Below, piece by piece: positions 20,471 to 32,091 of a stretch of 64,000 bases of DNA. Below the pieces are notes generated by a model. That model was not told the DNA's origin, searched no databases, and was given only the letters and a program-made list of their open reading frames with translations. Source of the DNA: Takakia lepidozioides (taxonomy: Eukaryota > Streptophyta > Takakiopsida > Takakiales > Takakiaceae); the NCBI GenBank assembly GCA_030704615.1, contig CM060732.1, forward strand, positions 73,017,053-73,081,052. Direction: 5' to 3'. How positions within the stretch are numbered: the stretch's first letter is position 1; each line of letters starts with the position of its first letter. A program made the position numbers and the translations under genes.

Positions 20471-21926
20471 ATGTCTGTGGAATACACCTAAAAGCCATCT
20501 CACTAGCTTTCTGAATACGCATTTTTTCTTCTCTTGCACAAGGCAAATGTGAGAAGGCCATTAATAGAGCTTTTGACTGTTTATTTATAATCCATCCTAT
20601 CCACATGTGGGTGTTTGCTAGGAACCTAAGGGAGATAGAGAGAGAAGACTCAGGCTGAAGCCAACATTTTAAAAGAGCCTAAGAAGAACCTAAGGCAAAT
20701 GTATCGTCCTGTGCTACAAAACAACCTTGATAGTGTTGGGTTGTTCCCTAGACCATATTCATGACGATATATACAACATAGTGACACATGCTGCTAGACT
20801 GGCTTGTTCCGACTGGTTTGGGTGCTCATGCTACTACCAATGCTTGGCATTTGCTGATTCCCAATTGGCAGTTCTCCAAAGGTTTCCCTCAACCCTCTTG
20901 AAGCTGACACACCTGGCCCTGGTTATCCTCTCCAAGCTTGTCGACCCTGGGGCCAGCAATAAATATACCATGGGACCCTTCTGTAATACCGAGACTTGAA
21001 AATGCTGTCTGAGGCTTCAACTACTGAATCATTAAGTCAGACGAATTGACCCTCATTGGCTTCCCTGGTGAGGTGAGATAATTGCTCACTGGTCTTTCTG
21101 TCCATCAGTCATCAATGAGGTCGTCATGGACCTTTGAGGGGCAGCCAAGATTCCACTGCAGAATTGTATTCCAATAAACACTTCGGATTATTACCAAGTC
21201 AGAATATCCCTGCAGAATATTGGCTCATTCTAATTTTGAAACCATGCGTCCCTCACCTATGAAGTACCCTTGAGGACTCTAGGGCCTGTGGACAGCAACC
21301 CTCCCAGTGTGACAGAAATTGTGTGTTGATCACTAAGCTGGCCTTGACGTCAAACTAGAAAGAATCAGGTTTATCCAGCATCTTGCATTCAACCTTGCAA
21401 AAAATGTGACCTGTGTGGCTGTGACTTTACAACCGTTTGCACTTCTGATACAGAGCAGAGAGTCGGGTCCGTCAATCTTCCCTAGTATTTCTGCAGCTGC
21501 TTACCCTATCAGGATTCCCACCTGTCTGGGTGTCTGCCAATACTATCCAAAGCGAGGGGAGAGAGGTGGCTGGTATCATCAAACCAGGATTCACCAACAA
21601 AATACCCCATCCTGAGCAGCAGTTTACTGAAAGTTGACTAGCTTCCCACAAAATAAGAAGAGTACATCGTCAACATACACAGAGAGCACCCATCGGCAAA
21701 TTTCAGGACGAATAGAACAGCATATAAAAAGTCAGCAACGGTAACTCACCCCGTCGAAACTATTTGTCGCTGCTTCCATCATCCTCTCAGTGCAATGTAT
21801 CCTGCACCAGTTGAGTTCTCCCTTGTTATAGCTCCCGGTTGTAGCTCCTGGTGCATGCCAGAAAGAAGGAAACCCTCAGTGAAAACCTAGAATCATAAGC
21901 TCACGAACAGTAAATCACTTGGACCA
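20471..21926. other. Intergenic, possible scraps of a retroelement
   Basis: No intact gene. Near 20940 the plus frame reads LVDPGASNKYTMG, which recalls the D-S-G-A-S-N-H active site of Copia proteases but is too isolated to call. Confidence 0.3.
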
Positions 21927-21932
21927 TTTATT
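21927..21932 (-). terminator. Candidate poly(A) signal for the PPR gene
   Basis: An AATAAA on the minus strand lies about 290 nt past the PPR stop codon, a normal distance for a plant 3' UTR. No competing gene lies between them. Confidence 0.4.
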
Positions 21933-22221
21933 GCTGTGTACTTTATGGTGTAGATTCCTACTGTAACATTACTGCTGGTGATAGCATGTTGTAAGGAATT
22001 AGTTACTCGAAAGCACTGGCAAACATAGTTTCTATTCCTAGGCCCCCCTCCATAATGATCTGTACTGGCTTCCATATTCTCACTTCCATAGGCAACCTCC
22101 CCAAAGCGCAGACTGATTGTTACATTCATCACCATTTGTTGCGACTTGCTCCCTGCATACAGCCTCTCTGCCCGCCCATAAGAAGCAGTGCACCTATTTT
22201 CATTCATGCATGTTGCTTGTT

Positions 22222-25161
22222 TCACCAGTAATCTCCACAAGAACAAGCCCCATCTTCAAAGTGGTGAAACCGGTTGGCATCCCGTACAACAACTACTCGC
22301 CCAACAATCCTTGAGATGAACTTGGTGGCAGTGTGGCAGTCACCACACACCCTAAGGTTCTTGATGATGCGGATAGGTGTCCCAGGGGGTGTGCTGATGA
22401 GCCCAAAAGCAATGGCCAGCTTCTCACTGTGGTGGCCAAGAGAAGCTTCCTTTTGCTCCTCCTCCACATCATGCAATACAAAACGTGTGTCAGGCAAGTA
22501 CCCAGCCTCCGTCATCTGCTCAGACAATCTCTTGAGCTCAGCATGGATTTCCTCAATTCCTGGATGCAATTTGTCTTCTACAACAAATGTGTGCACCCGA
22601 TTATCCACCTCAATGCAACTGCGTCCTGGCTCCTTTCTGACCCCTCTGTCCTCCATCAACTTTCTCACCTTTGCTTTGTCATCCCACCTGCCAGCCGCAG
22701 CATATATGTTGGACAGCAGGACGTAAGTTGCAGCCTGCTGTGGATCCCACTTCAGAACACATTTTGCCGCTCGTTCTGCTCGCTCTACATCACCATGAGT
22801 CCGGCAGGCACCAAGCAGCGCCCCCCAAACCGACGCATCTGGTTCGATTGGCATTTTGCTGATGAAGGCCTCTGCCTCATCCAATCGCCCTCCCCGGCCA
22901 AGAAGGTCCACCATGCATCCAAAATGCTGCCTTGTCGGGGTGATGGCATGATCTCGACTCATAGAATCAAAGTAGTAACCCCCTTCATCCACAAGGCCCA
23001 CATGCCTACATGCAGAGAGAACAGATATGAAGGTGACACAGTCTGGCTCCCAGCCTTCCTGTTGCATTTCTTCAAATAGTTGGAGGGCCTCCCTACCACA
23101 CCCATGTTGAGCATATCCCGTGATCATCGTGTTCCAAGAGATAACATTCTGTCGAGCCATATTGTCAAATACTTGGCGTGCATCCTTTATACTTCCGCAT
23201 TTGGCATACATGTCAACAAGGGTATTCTCCAGAATGGCATCTGGTGCAATACCACTTTTGCTGATGTCAGCATGGACCTCTTTGCCCTTTTCCAGGGCTG
23301 CCAGGTTGGCACACATACTCAGAATGCAAGTGAACGTAACACTGTCAGGCAACACCCCTTCCTGCTCCATTTGCTCATAGATCTCGAAAGCCTCCCGACA
23401 CCCATGGTGAGCAAATCCTGCAATCATCACACTCCATGAGACCACATTTCGTTTAGACATTTTGTCAAACACCTGATGTGCATCCTCTATGCTCCCACAT
23501 TTGACATACATGTCAATAAGAGTATTCTCCAAATTGATAAAGGAAGCAATTCCTGCTTTGATGATGTTAGCATGGACTGCTTTGCCCATTTCCAGGGATC
23601 TTAGGCTGGCACATGCATTGAGAACGCAAGTGAATGTGGCCCTGTCGGGCATGACCCCTTCCTGCTGCATTTTTTCGTAGAGCTCAAAAGACTCCCTACC
23701 ACACCCATGCTCTGCATACCCTGCGATCATGGCGTTCCATGAGACCACATTTCGTTTGGCCATATTGTCAAAGACTTTGCGTGCATCTTTAATGCTCCCA
23801 CATTTGGCATACATGTCAGCAAGGGCAGTCTCCAGGACGGTATCTGGCGCAATTCCAGCTTTCATGATGTTGGCATGGACTTCTTTGCCTTTTTCAAGGG
23901 CCCCTAGGCTAGCACACGCATTGAGAAGGGAAATGAATGTGACCCGGTCAGGCGCCACCCTTTCCCATTGCATTTGCTCATACATCTTGAAAGCCTCCCT
24001 GCCGCATCCATGCTGAGCATATCCTGCTATCATCGCACTCCATGAGACTACATTTCGTTTAGCCATATCATCGAAGACTTGACGTGCATCCCTTATGCTC
24101 CCACATTTGGCATACATATCAACAAGGGTATTCTCTAAATTCATATACGATCCAATTCCAGCTTTGATCATGTGGGCATGGGCTTCTTTGCCCTTTTCCA
24201 GGCATCCTAGGCTGGCACAAGCGCTGAGCACGGAAATGAATGTGACCTTGTCTGGCGGCACCCCTTCCCTCTGCATTTGCTCATAGATCTCCAAGCCGTC
24301 CCTCCCACACCCATTTTGAGCATATCCTGCGATAATGGCGTTCCATGAGACCAGATTTCGTTTTGCCATATTGTCGAACACTTCACGTGCATCTTTTATG
24401 CTCCCGCATTTAGCATACATGTCAACAAGAGCGGTCTCCAGAATTATATCTAGCACAATTCCAGATTTGATGACGATTGCATGGACCTCTCTGGCCTTTT
24501 CCAGGGCTCCCAGTCGGGCACACGCAGTAAGAATGGAAATGAACGTGACCCTGTCGGGCATCACCCCTTCCTGTTGCATTTCCTCGTAGACCTTGAAAGC
24601 CTCCCTACCCCACCCATGCTTGGCATATCCCGCTATCATCATATTCCACGTAAACATATCCCGTCGAGGCATTTTGTCAAAGACTTTGCGTGCATCAACC
24701 ACGCTTCCGCACTTGGCATACATGTTGATAAGCGTGTTGTGCAGAAAGATGTTGGGCTTGAATCCACTCTGGATAACGTGGGCATGCACCTGCTTGCCCT
24801 CTGCCAGGCCCTTCACTTTGATGCACTCTTGCAAGATAAAGAAATAAGTATTACAGTCCACCCGAATACATGGTTGGTTCAAAATGTGCACCGCTTCTTT
24901 CAGTCGTCCTGCCTTACATAGTGTCCTCACATCCCCAGAAGCGCCACAAGACATATTGTTCACTCCCTCTCGTAGTCCTTGTTCAAATCCAGCCGTCATA
25001 GTGGAGGAGCTCTCCCTAGCGCCAGTCTGATGCGCCTGATTCAACACTGCCATCCTGCACAATTCCGAAGGACAAGCAAAAGCAAGAGACAACATGGTGG
25101 AGCAATCATCCCTCGCAATCCGCTCCCCTTCCTCCTCGCCATCTTCAACCACACCGAGCAT
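22222..25161 (-). CDS. PLS-class DYW pentatricopeptide repeat protein
   Basis: This is an organelle RNA-editing factor of the DYW class, which binds a target RNA through PPR motifs and deaminates C to U. A single exon encodes 979 aa. Residues about 95-720 hold at least six P-L-S modules of about 101 aa, each with an L motif MYAKCGS, an S motif [16 protein letters not shown] and a PDRVTF start of the next P motif. E/E+ motifs follow ([29 protein letters not shown]), then a DYW domain with PGRSCIEV, the deaminase HSEK and CGDCH zinc/active-site residues, and C-terminal CSCGDYW. The first 22 residues are acidic and poor as a transit peptide. Met23 (25095, [11 protein letters not shown]) looks like a better organelle-targeting start. 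The adjacent modules are strikingly similar. Confidence 0.95.
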   Translation of the reverse strand: MLGVVEDGEEEGERIARDDCSTMLSLAFACPSELCRMAVLNQAHQTGARESSSTMTAGFEQGLREGVNNMSCGASGDVRTLCKAGRLKEAVHILNQPCIRVDCNTYFFILQECIKVKGLAEGKQVHAHVIQSGFKPNIFLHNTLINMYAKCGSVVDARKVFDKMPRRDMFTWNMMIAGYAKHGWGREAFKVYEEMQQEGVMPDRVTFISILTACARLGALEKAREVHAIVIKSGIVLDIILETALVDMYAKCGSIKDAREVFDNMAKRNLVSWNAIIAGYAQNGCGRDGLEIYEQMQREGVPPDKVTFISVLSACASLGCLEKGKEAHAHMIKAGIGSYMNLENTLVDMYAKCGSIRDARQVFDDMAKRNVVSWSAMIAGYAQHGCGREAFKMYEQMQWERVAPDRVTFISLLNACASLGALEKGKEVHANIMKAGIAPDTVLETALADMYAKCGSIKDARKVFDNMAKRNVVSWNAMIAGYAEHGCGRESFELYEKMQQEGVMPDRATFTCVLNACASLRSLEMGKAVHANIIKAGIASFINLENTLIDMYVKCGSIEDAHQVFDKMSKRNVVSWSVMIAGFAHHGCREAFEIYEQMEQEGVLPDSVTFTCILSMCANLAALEKGKEVHADISKSGIAPDAILENTLVDMYAKCGSIKDARQVFDNMARQNVISWNTMITGYAQHGCGREALQLFEEMQQEGWEPDCVTFISVLSACRHVGLVDEGGYYFDSMSRDHAITPTRQHFGCMVDLLGRGGRLDEAEAFISKMPIEPDASVWGALLGACRTHGDVERAERAAKCVLKWDPQQAATYVLLSNIYAAAGRWDDKAKVRKLMEDRGVRKEPGRSCIEVDNRVHTFVVEDKLHPGIEEIHAELKRLSEQMTEAGYLPDTRFVLHDVEEEQKEASLGHHSEKLAIAFGLISTPPGTPIRIIKNLRVCGDCHTATKFISRIVGRVVVVRDANRFHHFEDGACSCGDYW

Positions 25162-25628
25162 CCATTCTTTTCCCTTCCCAAGTCATTTTTCCCTTCCGAA
25201 ATTCTCCCCTTGTTTTTCCAAAGGAAGGCAAAGGAGAAAGGAGCACTGAACACACGTGTCAACCCCAAAGACCCCCTAGACACTTGTACAAGTGGCTACG
25301 CCCCAAAAAACCCTAGTCTCACCCCACCTCCAAGGCTCATCAGCCCGATCCAGGGAACGGGGGTGTTCCTGGAAATCAGAGGGAGGAGCATAGTCACGAT
25401 GCGCGAATGCAGCAGGTCTTTGGTGAGGGACGAGACGGAACTCACGATGCGAGGATTGAGCGAAAGAGAGTGAGGAGACTGAGGTGTGCTGAACTCCACG
25501 CTCATCCTCGTGGGGAAACCGGACTTTGAGCTCCATTTAAATGTGGTCGAAGGGCGAATCTGAGTGACTCCAGAATTGCAGGACGGTTGTGCCCTTGAAT
25601 TCCTCCAACCATCACTTGAACCATCACA
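25162..25628. promoter_or_regulatory. Divergent promoter region between PPR and PIG-L genes
   Basis: The two genes start 467 bp apart (or 533 bp with the later PPR start) and are transcribed away from each other. The space must hold both promoters and leaders. I see no clear TATA box or shared element. Confidence 0.5.
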
Positions 25629-28600
25629 ATGCTGGGGTGGGAGGCAATAGCTATTGCAGTTTTGCTGCCAGTACTGTGTGTGCTGCATTTGCCTGGCTTC
25701 CTTCTTCATCCACTGCCATCATCTCAAGGTAAGTTCAGAACCCTTATATCCAACAATTTGTGACTCTTTGTTTTATCTTGGGATGCACTCAGCCCTGTAG
25801 CAGTAACCACGCTTTTTTGTCGTACACTAACCAGTGGTAAACCTACTCTGGGTCATGTGGACTAATCTAAACCGAGCTTGACTTACTCTGAATACTTTGC
25901 ATGATTATGTGGCTGCTTTTGTCCTCTCTGAAATACGAAGTAAAAGCCCATGCACCCATTGGTTGTAAGGTACTGACGATCTTAATCTAAATTTACTGAG
26001 AGGGTGATGTTTCCTCTTGCAAGAGGTTACCTGGTTACAAAATGAAGGATTGGGCTAACCATGCAAGCTCTCCCATTATTCTGGTTTAGCTGCAATCCTT
26101 ATTGTTGGTCAATAAAATATCTTCTGTCCCTTTTACCATCTTTGGGTTTCATATTTGTTCGATGATCTGTGGAAGTCTGTCCACAGGCTCGAAAATGATG
26201 TATATTGATGAATTTTCTGTGCTGCTAATGATGCAGGGAGTCAAAGGGTGAGAACAAATGTGCTGTTGCTTGTAGCCCACCCCGATGATGAGAGCATGTA
26301 CGTGATGTATATATTACCATCGAAATCTAAAATGGTAATTAAGAGTTGTAACAGGGCTCAAGATAACGGACCTTTCATGTCGGTGGCCACAGTAGTGGTG
26401 GCATTCTCTATGCCTTGGATGCATCCACCATATCCAACAGGGTTAAGGTATATCAGACAGGATCACAAATCTGGTGTGATTTGTTTTGGACATTCCCATT
26501 TTCAACACAAGAAGGGCAATCAGTTCACTTCTTGTGGCTCTTGAGCTAAAGAGAGTGGCCATCTAAATGATTGCCGGAGACATCATGCAACACCTCCAGT
26601 TAGTTCCAGCATGCCTACTTCAGGTTGTAAGGGTGTGTAGAGTGTGGAAGATGAATGAGGGATGGAAGTGGATATGGTTGCAGGTTCTTTGGCCCAACTC
26701 TTCTTTCACTAGCTCGTCTTGGGATATACAACATCCAAGTACTTTGCCTTTCAACAGGTTTGTTTCACTCCATGCTAAGGCTTGCCTTATTTCTGTGGAA
26801 GAGTTTATGTTTTAAGTCTAACACTGGTGGGAACCAGATTTTTCCGCTTATTTACATATCTGTGTGCAGAACTGTAGTTTCAGTTTTTTACTACACCAGT
26901 TCTCCAAGATACTGCTCAGCTGGCAATAACCATTTTAAGTGCAGAAGTTATGAAGCACACTTGCTTGCACTGCAATGCCTCATGCTATTTCATATGAAGA
27001 GGCATGGTGCTATTTGGGCTTGTTTCACTGGAGTAAATGCCTCAAATGTTTTTGTGCGGGGGCTGCAGGTAATGCAGAAGGACTTGGAGCTGTTCGAAAG
27101 TTTGAGATGGTGACTGCATGCTCTGTGCTGGAGGTGAATACCAGTGCTAAGTTTTGTGTCTTCCAGAGAAAGTTTCTAAAGAGTTTAGTCGGTCACAGGG
27201 ATACTGTGTAGTAAAGCTGGTGGCACTCTGGCCTGGCAAGACCAGTGAGTGTTCATTCGGATGGCTTAGAAACTAGTCAACCGTGTGTCTGTGAATGGAG
27301 AGGTCATATTTCTGGTCAATGTCTCTACTTCCCTGGCAGCTGGTGTTGGGAAAGCTCCACAACCGGTTAGAAGCTAATCAGTAAATGACCAGATGTGTGT
27401 AACCAGTCTTGCCTTGGTTGACAATTCCTACTATAAGATTTTATAAAGAATCCAAAACATATGTATATACATGTGTCTTGACCTAAACTGGCAACACCAT
27501 AGCACTTTGTAGTAAACAGTGAAGGATGTGGCGTAGACAGTGACATTTAGTCGTTGGAATGGAGGAGCCAGGTGCCAGTGGAGAATGTGGAAGTTGTTGA
27601 TAATCCAGCGCTTCAGGTGATTGACAGTCTTTTGCCTCTTTTAAATACCTGGGTTCGTATGCATGCTGTTCGACTGACCTAATACCGATTTTAGCTTTCA
27701 AATTGACTTTCCTAGTGGGGCCCTCACAATAAATTGCAGTTGTAGAAACTTGCATTAAGATTTGCTTGCCACATGATATCAATGGCACCGGTCACCCCTA
27801 CTTATGCTATTGGAGCTTGCATCCCTCCTCTCTCTCTCTCTCTCTCTCAAGCGTTGGTCTCAAGCACGGTCCACATGACAGCCTCAGATCTCATATATGC
27901 AATTGTGTTGAGGGTTCCTCCTCCCAATTTACTTCAAATTGACCTTCAGATGCCAAGCACCAAACTGTGATCTTTTTCTTGTTACACAGGTGGCAGCTGC
28001 CCCTGGACTCCAGAAATGATTTCCCTCCAGGATTTTTTTTGTTAGGATGATACTTCTTCCTCGTATTGTTGGGGATTTCTATGGTGTATTGCATGAGCTG
28101 CATTAGTGACCTCATTTTTATGAAATTGTGAAATCATGTGTTTGGAGAAAATACACACAATGTTGACAGGTGGTGTATTGCTTGTACAGGATGGTTTCTC
28201 ACACCATTGGGATCAGGCACTTATAGTGAAGCTTGTACGACAAGCAGTGACAGCTCATAACATAAATATTGTAAGATCTAGAAGCTTCTTTATTCAATAG
28301 TCGTCTTTGTTTCTTTCTGCTTGCTCTCTGAGCCTGTCGAAGTACATTCTCAATGTCAAATTGTTTTCAAACCTGTCTGCTTGATCTTGGATGTCCCAAG
28401 TCTGGATCTTTTTTACATGACTTCTGTTATGAAAACAGCAATATGGTGGTACTCTCTTTGTCCGTTTAATACAGTCCCTCCTTCGCGTCCCCGTACATTC
28501 CGTGGCCTGGGTCCCTTTTTTCTCTCTACATCATATTTGGGTGCACATGTTGACATGGCTGTAGACATGTTGAAGAGTTATATCATGGATAGGAAGATGT

Positions 28601-29985
28601 TGATAAGCAGAGGAATTCAGCAGATTGATGGTCTAAGGAGACAACTGCTGTCACTGAAACATTAAAGCTTTTTGCAAGGAGTTTTTCATTTGAAAGCAAG
28701 TTGTCTAGAGCCACAAGCCTCGGGCCAGCACGCTCTAACAAGTACTTTTCCTATGTGTGTGTCTGACGCTGTGTCCTCATCAATATGTGCATGTGGTGGG
28801 AGTGCAGGTGCTAACATTTGATGATTATGGTGTTTCTGGCCATCCCAATCATCGTTCTGTTTATCGTGGCTTACGGTCAGTACCATGACCTGTATTGAAT
28901 TCTAGAATCCTACCCATTCTGTTTTTCTCAAGCCTGCCTTGAGCATTCTTAGTCAGTTGAGTCCCTGGGATAGAAAGCTCGCAAAGCACTTATTAACCTT
29001 CTGAACAAAGAACAGATTGATTTTGGCTTGGTTGAGGGTTACTGATGGACATGGTGACATGGTGCAGTGCATACCTACTGGAAGAAAAGAGAAGGTTGAA
29101 GGATGGAAGCGATCCTCGTGAAGAGGCTGTGAAAGGTTGGGAGCTTGTAAGTCTCTTCCCTTTTGCAAACTTCAGCAGCCATAGGATACCTTCAGAACCA
29201 AATTTGTTCACAGTCCACTGCTCTAGAGGTGTCTTGCCAAGAGGATTGCACTGCTTAAGAGCATGTGATGGACTAAAAAGTTTGACCATTTTTTCAAAAT
29301 AGCGTGGAAAAAATGGGTTGCTGGTAGACATGTTGTTTCCACAAGATAGCTACAAGAACATATTCCTATGCCATCAGGCAGTCTCTGAACAACAGCATGC
29401 CCCTTTTTCATGGGATAGCAGGGTTAGCTGTCACAGTGGAGTTCTGATGTCACATCTCTCTCTTTTGAGGTGCAATGGTTTCATCGCGGGAGGGTTGTAT
29501 GATGAAGCTCCAATGTTGTGTTTGCAGGTTAGCACGAATATCCTACGGAAGTTCTGTGGACCTATGGAGATTTATACATCACTTTTTGAGTTGGTTTGGA
29601 GGAACAAAAATGAAATGCACTGCTTTGTCAATCCAAGTGTGAGAAGAAGCATTGCAGCTATGACACAGCATCAGAGTCAATGGTTGTGGTAAGGTTTGTT
29701 TATATCCGTTATTGCTGTCATAATTCAATCGGCATCATGAGCTAACTTTTGTGCAAGCTATTGAGTTAAGCTTGAACCAAACATGGACCCAATATGCTTC
29801 TTGAGAAATATTCTAGTCCATCCAAGTCACTCGTGCTTACGAAGTTGAAGAAAGGTGGGCATAAAATGGATAACTTCAGTCCAACATAACTGAACTACCA
29901 AAGCTGATGTGGCAGGTATCGCCAACTATTTGTGATATTTGCACGGTACACCTATGTCAATACACTGAAGACAATCAGTGTCTGA
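25629..29985 (+). CDS. PIGL: N-acetylglucosaminyl-phosphatidylinositol de-N-acetylase (PIG-L)
   Basis: This enzyme carries out the second step of GPI-anchor synthesis at the ER, removing acetate from GlcNAc-PI. Ten exons join in frame: 25629-25728, 26237-26297, 26684-26757, 27069-27133, 27572-27616, 28190-28270, 28808-28875, 29068-29146, 29528-29688 and 29916-29985. The product is 267 aa, near the family's usual 250-270. An N-terminal membrane anchor (AIAIAVLLPVLCVLHLPGFLL region) is followed by the zinc-binding AHPDDESMFF, LCLSTGNAEGLG, LTFDDYGVSGHPNHRSVYRG with the second metal-binding HxxH, and a C-terminal FARYTYVNTL. All junctions are GT-AG. The first AATAAA after the stop (30372) belongs to a retroelement tail. 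Confidence 0.94.
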
Positions 29986-30371
29986 TGCGACTTGCACATA
30001 CTCCTGACATACAGGAGGATTCCAACTGGAGGTTGGGGTTTTTCAAGGGGCAAGACAAGATTTGGTTTCATTGGTTGGGTTTACAGCTGGTTGGGCTTCT
30101 GACAATATGTCAGTTTGTGTCTAAAGCTGCCAAAAAGCTGAGAGGTATGAAGCAGGACATGCCATTCAAGATGATCCAAGTTGTATTTCTAAAATCTCAG
30201 TGAGCAAACCAAGTGTAGCAGTGTGAACATTGTGCATTTCCAACATAGTCACATGGCCACTGCATGAGCCATTGTTTCTTCTGTTCTGGTACACTGCTGC
30301 CGATGTAAGAAATAGAGATGTCTTCAAGCTACTAACGGTAAACTAGATTACTGCAGACCAGTGCAAATTTT

Positions 30372-30431
30372 AATAAAGTCTTCAGGGGCTTGCTCCCCTT
30401 TTTCTCAAAACCAAAAAAAAAAACAAAAAAC
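30372..30431 (+). mobile_element. Solo LINE/SINE 3' tail, candidate PIG-L poly(A) site
   Basis: AATAAA (30372-30377) is followed by a hairpin AGGGG (30384-30388) / CCCCT (30395-30399) and a long A-rich run. The layout matches the LINE 3' end at 13200-13262. It lies 387 nt past the PIG-L stop in the same orientation, so its AATAAA could end PIG-L transcripts. Confidence 0.5.
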
Positions 30432-32091
30432 AACTTTTGAAAAAAACAAACAAAACAAACAAAACAAATGTATGTAATCCATGCAAGCACTGCCATATAG
30501 GTTGTGACTTGTGACTCAACTCCTGATGGTAGAGTTTTGGAGCCTCCCTATTCTTTCCAATCATTTAATGCAGAAATTGCCCCAGAACCTGTACCTTCAT
30601 TCTCTCCCTCTCTGTTCTTCTCACTGCCCTCTTTACTATGAGATCCGTGGGAGACTCACTGTCCTCACAGAAGTCAGATAAATATGCCATATAATACATG
30701 CATATGCCTGTCATTCTAAATTCCATCATCTATTAAGCTGAAACTAACAGAAGGATTCAGTGTCTTGTTCTTTAATCCATCACAATGATCCAAAAATCAA
30801 ACCAGACTAGTCTGATTATAACTGAGTTGATTCATGACCCCTGCAGATGATGAATTACGAATCTGCAATTACTGCAGCATAGTGCCCATTTCGAAGTGTG
30901 TAGAGTTCCTTGGCACCTATCTTTTTCAGGTATGAGGCTTGTCCTAGTAAGAGGAGCACTAGAACATTTACCAAGGATCTGAAGCTTTGGTAGCTTCAAG
31001 ACAAAATATGCATGTACAAACAACAGCAAGGAACAGCAAGGAGTGAGGAATGAGTAGGCCTTTTCAGCATATTATCTAATCAAGGAAAGAATGTATATGC
31101 TCTACTAAAGTAAGGCAAACACCACTTGAAACATTATTGACATATTAGGCTAGTGCACAACATTTCTGTTCACAAGACTCATGGCACCTGTTCCCGATTT
31201 GAAGTCCTACTGCCAGATTTAGTTTGACGACCAGTGATACTCATCAGTGTTTTTTTTTTCACTTTTCCAAAATCGCTACAAGGGCACATGTAAATTCTAT
31301 CCAGCGCCCATGTGGCGAGATTAACGAGGTGGCAGGGTTAGAAAAGTGGCTTATAACAGGTGTCAAATTTTAACAGGTCCACGTAGGAAAAGTCTGGCTC
31401 CTGATATTTAACCATTGGCGCTTTTTGGGAATTTTTTTGATTTTTACTCCCATAATCCTTTTTCTTTGGAGATCAAAAAATCAAAGGGGATGAAGCCCCG
31501 ATATTTTATTTGAGTGGGGAAAAAATAAACCCCTGTGAGGCCATAAAGCATGCACACCTGGCGGTGAGGGACAAACCCAAAGAGTAAAAAGTGGCTGACG
31601 CATTTTCTAGGTCGAAATCTGGTGATTTTTCGCCAGATTTACAAACACTGACCAACAAAACAAAAATAGGAAAAAAAAAAGGGAAATAGTACTTAGTATG
31701 GCGATGATGTGACACGTGCGAGGAGGATGAATCGCCAGTAGAGCGCTAGTCCGTTGCTTGGCGTCGAGTATCCCTTCGTTTCGTTCCTGCGCTCTCATTT
31801 GGATCCGGGCGATCTCTCAGTTCTTGTTGCAAATGTGCACAGCGGATTCAATTTCCTGAAGAATTGTCTTCTTGTGAAGATACTAGTGAGATGATTCTGT
31901 ATGATTGAACTATATTTGAAGATCCACTACGACTGGAGACGTATCAGTAAGTTGGGTATGGAGATTGTACCATGAGAACCTTAAACCTCTAATTTTGTTG
32001 TGCATAGGGAGACTTGGACGGAGAAGGTAAAGGAGGGGGAAAGAGATCAACAGTCTGGCATTAGTGGAAGAGATCCACGAGGAGAGAGTGG
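30432..32091. promoter_or_regulatory. Intergenic, upstream region of CCT
   Basis: No gene is recognised. The last 300 bp before 32092 presumably include the CCT leader and promoter, but no core element stands out. Poly(T) and poly(A) runs occur at 31249-31260 and 31670-31681. Confidence 0.4.

Noticed and set aside
20940-20990. Copia protease active-site look-alike (LVDPGASNKY).
   Set aside because: No neighbouring gag, integrase or RT motif was found, so the resemblance may be chance.
22333-24921. Several plus-strand ORFs of 60-250 codons antisense to the PPR gene.
   Set aside because: They repeat at the period of the PPR modules and mirror their codons. They are shadows of the minus-strand gene.
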